A stretch of 64,000 nucleotides of DNA from Strigamia acuminata (Eukaryota; Arthropoda; Chilopoda; Geophilomorpha; Linotaeniidae), in NCBI GenBank assembly GCA_949358305.1, contig OX442321.1, positions 5,915,605 through 5,979,604 of the forward strand, given 5' to 3'. Below the pieces are notes generated by a model. That model had not been told where the DNA came from and did not search any database. It saw nothing but the letters and a program-made list of their open reading frames with translations. This document shows positions 1 to 11,001 of this stretch, one piece after another (position 1 is the first letter of the stretch; every line of letters starts with the position of its first letter). The position numbers were made by a program, and so were the translations under genes.

Positions 1-1
1 C

Positions 2-200
2 TCGCTAGCGAGTCTCTCGCTTCTTGGCTACTCCATCGGCTACGCCATCACGAAAGAATACGTTTTCAAGCTGCAGTTGAAACAGCACCTGTATTTTTTC
101 CAGAGCGGAGAGCGAATTTACACTTTGGAAGGTAAAAACAAAGAAATAAATTGTTTTTAAATGTTTTAAAAAATAATTCTCTCCAGATGGATGGAGGTGA
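2..200 (+). CDS. 3' end of an unidentified gene, two exons (partial)
   Basis: An open frame runs from the window edge at 2 to 131 and ends at a GT donor. A 55-bp intron (132-186) with a CTCCAG acceptor joins in phase to a short last exon, 187-200, ending in TGA. The readable part includes GYSIGYAITKEYVFKLQLKQ and then an FQSGERIYTLE stretch. The intron size and phase match those of the neighbouring genes, which is the main reason to believe it. I do not recognise the family, and the rest of the gene lies upstream of the window. It converges with the lipase gene, whose stop codon is about 210 bp away. It could also be a chance open frame. Confidence 0.45.
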
Positions 201-410
201 TTAGCAGCGCTATTCACAAGTCAGCACGCGGATCAAACTCGACTTTTTAGCAGAAAACAAAGTGATCACGACGACTAATTCACAGATAGATTTTTTTTTT
301 TTAAATAATTTTTATTATTTTATTAAGATTTTTTTAATGAAAAAAAATTACGCTAATGTTTGTTGCAGCGTAATTTTTTGTATACAATTATTTTATTTTA
401 TTTTAAATTT

Positions 411-2370
411 TTATTTGTTTTGGAGTGCTTTTAAAAGCTGCAAAAATTTATTGAAAAAAAATTCGGTTCCGTTCTGGAGCCAGAAAAATGCCGAATGGGT
501 AGCGGTGGGGTCCGGGAGAAGATAGCTTTCAACGACGGTCTTTAGTCTCGACTGGAGAATCGCCACGTCTATTGGGTCGGCCAAAGCGTCGTTAGAAGCA
601 TGGGCGAGTACAATGGGCGTTGTGATTTTACTCAGATCATAAATAGGCGGAGATTTCTATTAAACACGCATATTTTTTTTTTAAAATTACAAATTGGGGC
701 GATCAAAACATACTTGTCCGTAAACTTTCATGTTTTTTGCGAGCCCGTAGTCGAAATGCGCCATCTGATTGGTTTTATACAACTGAAAATTAAGAAAAAA
801 ATTAAAATTTGAATTTAAAATGTAAAACTCTTACCTGTGTCAAATGATTAAGGACTTTCGTACTCGTCCCACTTACGCAGTCATTGGTATAAATCGGGAA
901 CCGAGTCTAATCAATTAAAAAATTAATCAAACAAATTTTTAAAATTTTTAATTATTTCTTTTACCATGTTTGTTAAATGTGAATCATATACGGAATACAA
1001 ACCCACGAATAAATTGCATATTTGCTTGTTGCCGGTACAAAAATGCGCCAAAAAGTTTTCGCTAACAGTCGAATGAGTAGCAAACGACTTTGAAAAATTT
1101 GGCTAAGAAATTGAAAGCATGATTGAATTTGGCAGGATAGCCCGCACTACTGGACGTGTACTTGACGGAGCCTACGGGACCCATGGCTAAATAACCCTTG
1201 ACCTGCATTTGGATCAAAATGTAATTATTATTTCAATCAAATCGATACAGGATAACCCAGCTCCAATAAAAAAAAAGAAAAAAAGAATTAAAAGCAACAA
1301 AATTAACGAACAAATTCAAATTCACGTTGATTATTCTCCCGTTTAAACCTTAAAAATTGGGTTATTTCCGCATTTTCAACGGAAATTCACCGAATTTTCA
1401 TCCTAAATCGACAAAAATCTGGAGAGACGGTGTTGAAACCCTGAGACTCGGTCACCCTAGATCGAAAACTCACGATTTTATTGTATTCCGGCAGAGCTGC
1501 CAGCATGGCAAACTCAGCAGTCGTGCCCAACGAATGAGCAACGAGCAGAACTTTGTCTTTTTTCGTCACCTTTCTGATGTGGTCGATCATGGCCGGCAGA
1601 TCGGATAACGCATGCTCGTCCCAACTACACAATAGAAAATATTTGAATAGAATTTATAAATATGAAAATTGAATATTCTTTAATGCTTAATCAAAGAAGT
1701 CCTTGAACCGAATTGATGCGCATCTAATCATCCCGATGAGATGTTATCAAACGGATTTGAAATTTATTAAAAGCGAGCACCTGAAATCCCAGTATTTGAC
1801 ATCGTGTTCGGAAAGCGTCAAATGCTTCTCAGAATAGCGATTGGCCCTGAGGTTGCCTAACCACACGTCGTAGCCCTTATCAGCTAAAAAAAAACCTAAA
1901 ACGAAACGAAAACTCGCCTTTAAACACCAAAATGTTATTATTATTTACCCAAACTGTCTTCGCCATTGTCGATGAAGTTCCCGGAACAACATAAGACGCC
2001 ATGTTGCATCAACACCGGATACGGTTGATTCGGCGCACTCCCGTTTTTACTTTTGGGAATCCTCTGAAGTCCTAAGAGAAATCCATCATCGGTTGTCGCC
2101 GTATGATTCTCGGCCTTGTAACCGTAGTGAGCTATCATTTCCGTCTGCAAACGAGGAAATGTGTAAACTAAAGCGCACCATTACTAACGAGTGCTAAAAA
2201 GAAATTACTGCTCCCATGTGCACTTCCCGCGTGATTTCATTGCTCTTTTCATCGTCCGGTATCGGACTTATAACATCCAACAACTTGTCTTCAACAACCG
2301 AAATTATGTCGCTGCGGCAAGCGCGACACAAGACCAACACCAACAGAAAAATGCAATAACCTTCCCTCAT
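411..2370 (-). CDS. Acid lipase (lipase 3 / lysosomal acid lipase family), 8 exons, one apparent frameshift
   Basis: Exons read on the minus strand are 2370-2209, 2144-1949, 1883-1781, 1624-1474, 1202-965, 906-835, 782-714 and 656-411; all borders are GT-AG. The product is about 411 residues, normal for the family. The start at 2370 gives a signal peptide ([18 protein letters not shown]). Family landmarks are visible: [43 protein letters not shown], a nucleophile elbow reading VAHSLGTT (Ala replaces the first Gly of GxSxG), [16 protein letters not shown], and the His region ATHSAFFW. The expected role is hydrolysis of neutral lipids in the gut lumen or lysosome. All exon phases agree except in exon 1202-965, which is 238 nt: the frame runs into TAG at 1064-1062, while the conserved continuation lies one base over, near a T/A run at about 1088-1096. 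This is either a sequencing indel or a disabling mutation. An AATAAA signal follows the stop. Confidence 0.85.
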
Positions 2371-3810
2371 ATTCGGCAAAATGAAAATTGTGAATTTCAA
2401 AATTAACATCAGTTCCTTTTACACGCAATAAAAATGGGCTATGTGCTCATCTTCGGTAAAATAAAAATTGTGGATGTCAAAATTAACATCTGTTCGTTTT
2501 ATACGCAACAAAATGGGCTGTCACGATCTGAAAAAGCCGTCATTTTCCTTTAATACGATATTTTGCACAAACCCAACCGAATTCGACCGAATTACACCGA
2601 ACAAACTAATTTTTCTCGTGTTTCCTCTTCAATTCGATTTCTTTCTCTTTAATATTTTTGTTTTTTGGCGAAAATTTTGACTGACAAGCGACTTAAGATG
2701 TCTAATCATTAGTTGGTGGTTCGCCAGATATCTCTGTCAACCTCTTAAACTTTAATTGCTAACTTCTCTATTTTGAGGTTTGATCGCGCTCACTATTAAT
2801 AGCAAAAGTTGATAATTTTTTTGTCTTTTAACTTCAAGTTTATTGCAACAAAGCGTCAATTATTTCCAGCTGTGGATGCAATAAACTCGAAAGAAACACG
2901 TGCAACCACAAAACTCCTTAAGGAAACTCATCTTAAATTACTTCTCAACTCACCAAAAATTATTTTAAAAAAAATATATAACTATAATTATAGATCGTTG
3001 ACATCTGTAACTTTTAACCCGCGATAACTCGATTATGAATTTTAAATTTTACCATCGTCGCAACAACATCACCTCCCTCAATTTTTGATTGATTAACCCT
3101 TTACCCACCGTTGCATAAGCTGCAGCTTTTGTATTGTTAGAAACTCGACCTTCCTCTCCCTTCATTATTATTTAGTTTTGTCTGTTCCTTGTTTGTGTAA
3201 GGTCTAGAACGCGCCAACACGAGTTATGCACTCATCAAACACCGACAGGTAAGTCAAATATTTCCTCATTTTAATTCCTCGTAGTTATACAATTTTATCA
3301 CAAAACAACAACAAAATTCTCGCACAATCTATTTTTGAACACGACATCTATCAATCAATAAATCGAAATTCTAAATGTATTTTTTTTTTAAAAAAAAAAC
3401 ATTAGTGTTTTTTTGTCGTGCCGTGGACGTTTTTTCTGCGTTTCCAAGAATGTGATTTAGTTGTCTGCTTTAGCAGACTGCAGGTTATTTCTAGTAACTG
3501 CGACTGATCGCTTAGGAAATTAAAACGAGTAAACTCTCACGCTGTCTGGCAAAAAGTATTTCTGACATATTCATGATGTGCAATAAACATCGTTCTCGTT
3601 GCGTTTTCTTTCTTTGCATTTATTCGATTGGAGGCGCTCCACTTAAAAGGCACCTCAATCTCCTAATTCCTCCCTCCCCCTTTTTTACCCTTTGCTTTAG
3701 CGATGCCAAGTAAACATGAAGCCAACATTTGCTCGCCAAACGACAACTGATTTAAATTAACTTAGTCGTTTCCTTTCCTTTCCTTTCGAGCCGAGTTGCG
3801 CTTCATTCCG
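2371..3810. other. Intergenic: divergent promoter region with candidate 5' UTR exons
   Basis: No credible coding frame. A strong CAG|GTAAGT donor at 3248/3249 pairs with a polypyrimidine-rich acceptor ending at 3700, so the chordin-like transcript may begin in a non-coding exon around 3190-3248 and splice into 3701, ahead of the ATG at 3811. The region is AT-rich and separates two divergently transcribed genes, so promoters for both should lie here. Confidence 0.4.
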
Positions 3811-5624
3811 ATGTTTTCTACTTCTCACTTGCTCCTCGTCGCTCTCCTACACGCCACACCAGGTAAGTCGCACTCGTACAACATCTTAACCTCAATAACC
3901 GACCATCATTTCGATTTAGTTTCACTTTTGCCGGCCGCCGAGAAATGTTTCTTCTCGAGTCAAATCTACGCTCTCGGTGATACCTGGCATCCGCAACTCG
4001 AGACCAACGGCGCTTCCGTATGTGCCACATGCACCTGTCACGCTGTCCGTATTTCTAAAGAGAATAAAAATAACGGTTTTTTGAACGTTTCTTTTATTTC
4101 TAGGGAGGTAAATACAGTTGTACGAGTAAAATGTGTCGTCCGGAGACGTGTCCAGACCCGAGAGAGAACCCTGGTCAATGCTGCGCGTCGTGTGTCGGTC
4201 AGTACAATAAATTATACATTTTAATTGATGCTTTTATAAGTTGATTCTCGGTTGACAGAGATGACACTAGAGTCGCCGGAAATGGATCCATCAAACGTGA
4301 ACTTTTTCTCGTGTTTATTGCACGGTAAAATCTACCGCGACGGACAAATTTTCGTGACGAATGCGTCGATGGAATTGCTGCATAAATTGGCACCCGATCA
4401 ATGCCTTCAGTGTCTATGCAAAGTAATGGATTTTAACGTTTCGAACAATTTTTAATATCGTAAAATTTCAAACTAATCTATTTTTAAATCTCTAGAACGG
4501 TACCGTCATGTGCGATGTACCGACGTGCACGCAACTGACGTGTCCGAGACAAATTCGCGGCGCGAGTCGATGTTGCCCCATCTGCGACGGCGACTCCGCA
4601 CGTAAAGTCAAACAATTGAATTATTTACTCAAAAAAAGAACAAAAATATTTCTCATTATTTAGACTGTAAATCCGGAGGTTCATCGTACGCCAATGGCGT
4701 AACGTGGTATCTGACCACCAGACCGGGAGTAATGGGTTGCGAGGAATGCAGATGCAACGTAAAATAATCACAAATTGGTATGTTTTGATTTTATTTCGGA
4801 TACTACTTGTATTACAGCACGGTCAAACCGAATGTAACCCATTACGATGCCTGGGAAACCGCAAATTCTGCAGCGCGGTGAAAAAAGGTTTCATCCCCGA
4901 CACCTGTTGTCCACCTTGCCAAAGAAAAAAGAAATCGGGTAGGTGTTGTTTTCGCATCTAACAATGCGGCAATGTCATTGAAATATTCACGCAAAAAGGT
5001 AGCGATGGGAAAAAGCACAACCAACCACTTGCAGATGCGGGAAACGGCGGCTTAGACGCGGCGGTTGTGCAAGTGCTGTGCCTGCCGTACCGAAGAGACA
5101 TTGCCGTGTACCGCAGTCAAGCTGCCAGCAATTCGAGCGGTTACTGCCAATTTCTATTTGTATTTGCCAACAAAAACAACCACGTACAGTTGCATTTGTG
5201 GACGCTGACTCAAGGTATGATGAGATTTGACGTCTTTACACTTTTAATTTATTTTTATTTTTGACTCAGGTCGCATCGGCGATTTTAAAATCCAGTATTT
5301 GTCGAGTGAGAATTTGGACGTGTTAAACAAAACATTTCGTTTCCAGTTGATCGGGGCGACGAACCAACGTAAGTTTGAACTTGAAAATTTGAAAATGAAA
5401 CTATATATCCACAATCAAAGGTTTATTTTGTCTATGTTTGTTTGGTCTCCGGGTTAGGGCTGTTGCAGAAATTTACCGACAGGGAACACAGAGTAAAATC
5501 CAAGTGCAATAGCCGTTGCACCCGAAAGGTCAACAGGCTGAGTCGTACTCTGAAACTGAAGGAAGTTCTTCGAAGTAATCATTGCAGCAAATCCCAGACA
5601 CAGTTACCACATCATGTCTCATGA
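3811..5624 (+). CDS. CHRDL: Chordin-like secreted BMP antagonist (three VWC domains), 10 exons
   Basis: Exons: 3811-3862, 3920-4048, 4108-4197, 4259-4422, 4496-4601, 4664-4758, 4818-4938, 5035-5214, 5270-5368 and 5458-5624, about 400 residues. Exon 1 encodes a signal peptide (MFSTSHLLLVALLHATP). Three von Willebrand C / cysteine-rich domains follow, with hallmarks GDTWHP...CATCTCH, CCASC, QCLQCLCK, CCPIC, CEECRC and CCPPC. The C-terminal part (about 270-400) has LHLWTLTQGRIGDFKIQYLS, QKFTDREHRVKSKC and LKLKEVLRSNHC, matching the distinctive C-terminal region of vertebrate chordin-like proteins rather than chordin/Sog, which has four CR domains plus CHRD domains. The inferred role is extracellular binding of BMP ligands. 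Two borders are uncertain: exon 3 may start at 4104 or 4108 (4108 keeps frame), and exon 8 may start at 4999 or 5035 (both in frame; 5035 has the better acceptor). AATAAA lies at 5644-5649. Confidence 0.86.
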
Positions 5625-5649
5625 AATATCAATTCATTTTCAAAATAAA

Positions 5650-6534
5650 AAAACATTTTTGTTTATTTTAATCAAATCTTGTATATCAAATATTGAGTCA
5701 TTAATAAATTATCCAAATTTATACACGTCAACTGCAAGGTGAGTATGGATTCATTATTTATTATCAATTTGGGAGGTTTATTGGTAAGTTTTTTAGATTG
5801 CAAATTAAAAATTATTTATAGTGAAAACCATGACGATATGACATTGGAAAAAAGAATTTTAAAATAATAGGTAATGTTGGCAAACGAACATCAATGAGAG
5901 CAACCTCTAGAATCTCCAGTGTTTGAAAACATCGTAAAAGACTTGTATCTGGCAATATACATTCTTATAGGTCTTGTTTAGGTCCTAAACGGTCAGCTTG
6001 TGGATTGTTTGTCGTCTTCTTTGTGTACAGGGTTCGCGTCCAAGTGGCACACCTTTATTTTTTCTTTTCAAGAACGTTAGTGATTGTTTTCCTAATGTTC
6101 TAAGAGTTTTCCTTGTATTCTTTGATTTTTTTTCGTAAGTTCGCGACTGTTTAAAATTTTTTTTATTTGTCAAAACCTTCTCTCAAAGTTGGCATGTTTG
6201 CCCCAAATATCTCCGACGACGTCTACGATGCAACACACGGTGGCAACGTCGAATCTGGATATAATTATCAAATCGCGAGTTTTTGCGAGAACTCGTGCCT
6301 GTTTAAGCCACGTCTAATTGTCCATTTGAATTGTGAATTGTGAATGCATTCACAAATTTCAAGTCGAGATACGACATTGAAAACTTGGGTAACAACACGC
6401 TGTAAAAGTGGATCCGCCGCACAAGGTCGAGACCTTGAAGCACCAAATAACGACACAGAGTGGGCGCCGAAGTCTGCTGCAAAAGTTCAAATCATAGTAG
6501 GGTTCAGGTCGAATTTGGGCGGTTTTTGGGTGCC
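5650..6534. other. Intergenic, no gene supported
   Basis: AT-rich spacer between the chordin-like gene and the first satellite array. A 49-codon ATG-to-stop frame at 6194-6343 has mixed codon use but no recognisable motif. A perfect 18-bp palindrome (TTGTGAATGCATTCACAA) lies near 6331-6353. Nothing else stands out. Confidence 0.5.
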
Positions 6535-8834
6535 AAATTTTTGCACACATTTCACCAGGTTTTTGCACACATTTTGCCAAGTTTATGCACACATTTTGCC
6601 ACATTGTTGCAAACATTTTGAAAAGTTTTTGCAGACATTTTACCACGTTTTTACACACATTTTGCCAAGTTTTTGCACACATTTTGCCACGTTTTTGGAC
6701 ACAATTTATCACGTTTTTGCACACATTTTACAACGTTGTTGCACCCATTTTGCCAAGTTTTTGCACCCATTATGGCAAGTTTTTGCACACCAAAAGTAGC
6801 AAAAGTACCCACGTTTTTCCACACATTTTACCACATTGTTGCACACATTTTGAAAAGTTTTTGCAGACATTTTACCACGTTTTACACACATTTTGCCGTT
6901 TTGCACATATTTTATCACTTTTTTGCACACATTTTGCCACGTTTTTGCACAGATTGTGGCAAGTTTTTGCACACATTTTCCCACGTTTTTGCACACATTT
7001 AGCCAAGTTTTTGCACATATTTTATCACGTTTTTGCACACATTTTATTACGTTTTTGCACACACTTAACCACGTTTTTACTACACATTTTACCATGATTT
7101 TGCAACAATTTTTACCACGTTTCTGCACACATTTTACCAAGTTTCTGCACACATTTTACCACGTTTTACACACATTTTGCCAGGTTATTGCACACATTTT
7201 ATCACGTTTTTGCACACATTTTATCACGTTTTTGCACACATTTTATTACGTTTTTGCACACACTTAACCACGTTTTTACTACACATTTTACCATGATTTT
7301 GCAACAATTTTTACCACGATTTTGCACACAATTTTTACCAAGTTTTTGCACACATTTTTTCACGTTTTTGTACAAATTATTGTAAGTTTTTGCACACATT
7401 TTACCACGTTTTTGCACACATTTTACCATGTTTTTGTGCACATTTTACCACGCTTTTGCACACATTTTGCCACCGATTTGCACACATTTTGCCAAGTTTT
7501 TGCACACATTTTGCCACGTTTTGCCAAGTTTTTGCAGACATTGTGCCAAGTTTTTGCACACATTTTGCCGTTCTTGCACACATTTTACCATGTTTTTGCA
7601 CACATTTTACCACGCTTTTGCACACATTTTGCCAAGTTTTTGCACACATTTTACCACGTTTTTGCACACATTTTGCCAAGTTTTTGCAGGCATTGTGCCA
7701 AGTTTTTGCACACATTTTGCCAAGTTTATGCACACATTTTGCCACGTTTTTGCATACATTATATCACATTTTTTGCACACATTTTACCACGTTGTTGCAC
7801 ACATTTTGCCACGTTTTTGTACACATCTTACCACGCTATTGCACACATTTTGCCAAGTTTTTGCACACATTTTCCCACGTTTTTGCACACATTTAGCCAA
7901 GTTTTTGCACATATTTTATCACGTTTTTGCACACATTTTATTACGTTTTTGCACACACTTAACCACGTTTTTACTACACATTTTACCATGATTTTGCAAC
8001 AATTTTTACCACGTTTCTGCACACATTTTACCAAGTTTCTGCACACATTTTACCACGTTTTACACACATTTTGCCAGGTTATTGCACACATTTTATCACG
8101 TTTTTGCACACATTTTATCACGTTTTTGCACACATTTTATTACGTTTTTGCACACACTTAACCACGTTTTAACTACACATTTTACCATGATTTTGCAACA
8201 ATTTTTACCACGATTTTGCACACAATTTTTACCAAGTTTTTGCACACATTTTATCACGTTTTTGCACACATTTTATCACGTTTTTGCACACATTTTATCA
8301 CGTTTTTGCACACATTTTATCACGTTTTTGCACACATTTTTTCACGTTTTTGTACAAATTATTGTAAGTTTTTGCACACATTTTACCACGTTTTTGCACA
8401 CATTTTACCATGTTTTTGTGCACATTTTACCACGCTTTTGCACACATTTTGCCACCGATTTGCACACATTTTGCCAAGTTTTTGCACACATTTTGCCACG
8501 TTTTGCCAAGTTTTTGCAGACATTGTGCCAAGTTTTTGCACACATTTTGCCGTTCTTGCACACATTTTACCATGTTTTTGCACACATTTTACCACGCTTT
8601 TGCACACATTTTGCCAAGTTTTTGCACACATTTTACCACGTTGTTGCACACATTTTGCCACGTTTTTGTACACATCTTACCACGCTATTGCACACATTTT
8701 GCCAAGTTTTTGCACACATTTTACCACGCTATTGGCCACATTTTGCCGTTATTGCACACATTTTACCACGTTTTTGCACACATTTTGCCACGTTATTGCA
8801 CACATTTTACCACGTTTTTGCACACATTTTGCGA
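6535..8834 (+). repeat. 22-bp satellite array A
   Basis: About one hundred tandem copies of a 22-bp unit with core TTTTTGCACACATTTT followed by a variable RCCAMG-like tail (ACCACG, GCCAAG, ATCACG, TTACG variants). Larger blocks recur inside: about 6977-7320 resembles about 7869-8240, and about 7385-7640 resembles about 8366-8620, so segments have been duplicated. The unit has no stop codon on either strand, so long open frames appear in all + frames and on the minus strand; they are a by-product, not genes. Confidence 0.95.
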
Positions 8835-8889
8835 TAAATGGCGATAAATGGAAAGGCTGAAACTATGGTAAGAAGTGGGTACCGATCGC

Positions 8890-8955
8890 GATGGCTGCGT
8901 GGTTACTGGTTAAGGTGCGCGGTTACTGAGCTGTGTGAACGGGTTCGAATCCGCG
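8890..8955 (+). other. tRNA-like module T1 (copy A)
   Basis: Head ATGGCTGCGTGGTTACTGGT resembles the Ser/Leu tRNA D-arm; B box GGGTTCGAATCCGCGG at 8941-8956. TTTT begins shortly after. Confidence 0.65.
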
Positions 8956-9045
8956 GTTAGTTTTGTCTTTTATTATTCATTTTTTCAGTCTAAAAAAAAT
9001 AATCAAAGGTAAGGGTTTAAACTTTGCTTAATCAACGCTAATCTA

Positions 9046-9122
9046 GGTAGCTGTGTGGTTAGAGTGCATGGTGAGAGTGAATGGTGAGAGCGCTGTGTGA
9101 ACTGGTTCAAATCCGCGAGTAG
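9046..9122 (+). other. tRNA-like module T2 (copy A)
   Basis: Head GGTAGCTGTGTGGTTAGAGT; B box TGGTTCAAATCCGC at 9103-9116. The middle contains a small internal duplication of a GGTGAGAG motif. Confidence 0.65.
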
Positions 9123-9208
9123 TTTTGCTTTTTATACTTTATTTTTTCAGTTGTAAAATGCAAAATTCAAGTTTATAAGGCTCAAACTAAGCGACTCTGC
9201 TTAAAAGC

Positions 9209-9292
9209 ACCGGTGGGAGCCGGTGGGAGGATACCCATTGCGCCGGCATTGCCGGGCGCGTCGCGGGTTCGCCTCCCCGAGTCGCTCTCCAC
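9209..9292 (+). other. GC-rich tRNA-like module T3 (copy A)
   Basis: GC-rich island in AT-rich surroundings. It has a duplicated CCGGTGGGAG, a strong central hairpin around 9241-9260 (GCGCC pairing with GGCGC), and a B-box-like CGGGTTCGCCTCCCCG at 9264-9279. A seven-T run and TTTCAGT follow. It is almost identical to the copy-B module. Confidence 0.6.
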
Positions 9293-9499
9293 GTTGGTCA
9301 ACTTTTTTTCAGTGTTTTTTTTTTTTTTTTTTTTATTTATTTATTTTGCGTACGGTTTAGAACTTTTCAACGTCCTAAAAGGTGATCGAACATAAAAAAA
9401 AAAATCGTCAGGAGGGGAGGTACATGGGTTTTTCTTGAAATTTTCATGGGTTTTTTCCTTCTTTTTTATGGGAATTTTGGGAATTTTGGGATTTTTTCT

Positions 9500-9700
9500 T
9501 CATTTTTTGGGATTTTCAGTTTTGTTTCTTAGGTTTCTCTAGTCTTTTAGTTTTTTTGAGGTTTTTTGAGGTTTTTCTAGTCTAGTCTTTTAGTTTTTTG
9601 AGGTTTTTCTAGTCTAGTCTTTTAGTTTTTTTGAGGTTCTTCTGGTCAAGTCTTTTAGTTTTTTTGAGGTTCTTCTGGTCAAGTATTTTATTTTTTTTTT
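9500..9700 (+). repeat. TCTAGTCTAG minisatellite, short array
   Basis: About 30-bp units built from TTTTTGAGG + TTTTTCTAGTCTAG + TCTTTTAG, with a CTTCTGGTCAAG variant near the right end. The same family is longer in copy B (19140-19580). Confidence 0.8.
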
Positions 9701-9764
9701 TACATGTTTATTCGCATTTAATCTATAAGTATAAGTTTTAAGAACAATACAGCATAACAGCTAT

Positions 9765-9846
9765 TGTAGCTGTGCGGTATCTGCTTCACGTGTTGTGGCG
9801 GTAGCTTTTGACTCTGGTCTAGTGGGTTCAAATCTGTGATGAAAAT
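9765..9846 (+). other. tRNA-like module T4 (copy A)
   Basis: Head TGTAGCTGTGCGGTATCTGC; B box GTGGGTTCAAATCTGTG at 9822-9838. It is followed by a long T-rich run that would act as a Pol III terminator. It is the last module of the plus-strand group. Confidence 0.6.
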
Positions 9847-9902
9847 TATTTTTAATTTTTTAATTTTTTTATTTTTAATTTTTTTTTTGAAAATCCTCTA
9901 GA

Positions 9903-9975
9903 TTTGTCCGGATTCGAACCCGGACACATGATCGCCGTTAAGTCTCAAAATACAAGACATCTAACCTCGCAGCTA
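9903..9975 (-). other. tRNA-like module T5 (copy A)
   Basis: Minus-strand head GGTAGCTGCGAGGTTAGATG and B box GGGTTCGAATCC, with a six-pair T-arm-like stem (GTCCGG/CCGGAC). A MITE has inserted at a TA in its first bases (9974-9975). Confidence 0.65.
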
Positions 9976-10408
9976 CCGTCTTCCCTCGAATATAACGTCA
10001 TGACGTTGTATTCAAGTTTTTTCGAAAATTGCCGTTTTCGAAAGTTTATGCCTTTTCTCGAATATAACGTCAGTTCGAATACAACGTCACTTCGAATACA
10101 ACGTCATGACGTTATGTTCGAGTGCATTGACGGGTGCGATGCCGGGAAGTGTTGCGGGGTGCGCTTTTTACAGGTGCGATGCCGGAAAAACGAATTTGAT
10201 ACGTACGGTATTAAAACGAATTGGATACAAATTTTGTAATTGAAATTTTCAATCAAATTTATTTTGCCAAATTACATGATACTTTCTGATTTTTCAGAAG
10301 TTGCAAGAAAAAACTTGAATACAACGTCATGACGTTGTATTCGAATACAACGTCAGGTGTCGTTGTATTCGAACACAACGTCATGACGTTATATTCGAGG
10401 GAAGACGG
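9976..10408. mobile_element. Tc1/mariner-pogo-type MITE with TA target duplication
   Basis: 433-bp element with terminal inverted repeats starting CCGTCTTCCCTCGAATATAA, identical in the first roughly 34 bp at both ends, flanked by TA at 9974-9975 and 10409-10410. Internal copies of AACGTCATGACGTT-type palindromes occur near both ends. It has no transposase. The homologous position in copy B (about 19853-19856) lacks the insert and reads straight through with a single TA, which confirms the ends. Confidence 0.93.
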
Positions 10409-10537
10409 TACTGCTTCTTGGTGTCATTCTTGTGTTTAATTGCCTTCTTATAGAGTTAAGAGAGAAAATTACTAGAAAAGAATAACACAAATTAGAACTG
10501 AATAAAATAAGTAGAATTTTTTTTACTTAAATCCACC

Positions 10538-10603
10538 TTTTCCTGGATTTGAACACAGACACATGTTCTTCAAATACCAGCCATCATACCTCAAAGCCAC
10601 CAC
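10538..10603 (-). other. tRNA-like module T6 (copy A)
   Basis: Minus-strand head GGTGGCTTTGAGGTATGATG; B box TGTTCAAATCC. Its downstream linker is closely shared with copy B. Confidence 0.55.
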
Positions 10604-10717
10604 TCGCCTTACTCATCTGCTGCTTAATTCTCTTACTTACACATTGCGTACTGACATAATTGATTGAAAATTAAGAGATAAAAATAATTAAAAATTATTT
10701 TTTCGTCATCTGAATTG

Positions 10718-10822
10718 CTCTGGATTCGAACTAGAGACTTTGTATCCACAAAAAAGTGGTCTCAGTCACATTTTGAAAGGAATTTTACTAAGCTCTACTG
10801 TGGTAGATATTCTAACCACTAT
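10718..10822 (-). other. tRNA-like module T7 (copy A)
   Basis: Minus-strand B box AGTTCGAATCCAGAG; head TGGTTAGAATATC near 10822. The A-to-B spacing is longer than in the others, so this copy has an internal insertion or has decayed. Confidence 0.5.
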
Positions 10823-11001
10823 AAACTGTAGAGAACCAGAACCGGTAAAAAAAAATTGCGCCCTCCAATAAGCTGGATACGAAAATATTGAGATATTTGA
10901 CCATTTTCTAAGCTTATTCAACTTATTTTAATTTCTGTCTATTTTTCCACATTTGAATTGTTTTAAGTGTATTCCTAAAGCTTCATAATCTGCATCCAAA
11001 G

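Larger units (their letters stand above)
8890..10826. repeat. tRNA-like cassette, copy A (seven modules)
   Basis: Seven modules of 65-105 nt, each with an A-box-like TRGYnnnnGnGGT head and a B-box GTTCRAATCC or close variant. Plus-strand B boxes sit at 8940, 9103, 9264 (GGTTCGCCTCC) and 9822; minus-strand B boxes at 9910-9924, 10543-10558 and 10720-10736. Spacing is about 160-200 bp once a minisatellite and an inserted MITE are removed. T-runs follow the + modules (several as TTTTTTCAGT), and a T-rich tract at 9846-9900 separates the two converging groups. The modules lack clear acceptor-stem pairing and anticodon arms, so they are tRNA-like rather than working tRNA genes. Copy B is at 18684-20420. 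Confidence 0.85.

Noticed and set aside
1065-1095. 27-nt GT-AG interval in the lipase as an intron that would remove the frameshift
   Set aside because: Too short for a real intron, and removing 27 nt cannot correct a +1 shift.
6194-6343. 49-codon ATG-to-stop frame
   Set aside because: Length is within chance expectation and no motif is recognisable.
7322-8161. 279-codon plus-strand frame and many overlapping frames in the 22-bp satellite
   Set aside because: The repeat unit simply lacks stop codons; all frames give the same repeated peptide.
6535-8834. CRISPR-like regular repeat
   Set aside because: Units abut directly without unique spacers, and the host is a eukaryote.
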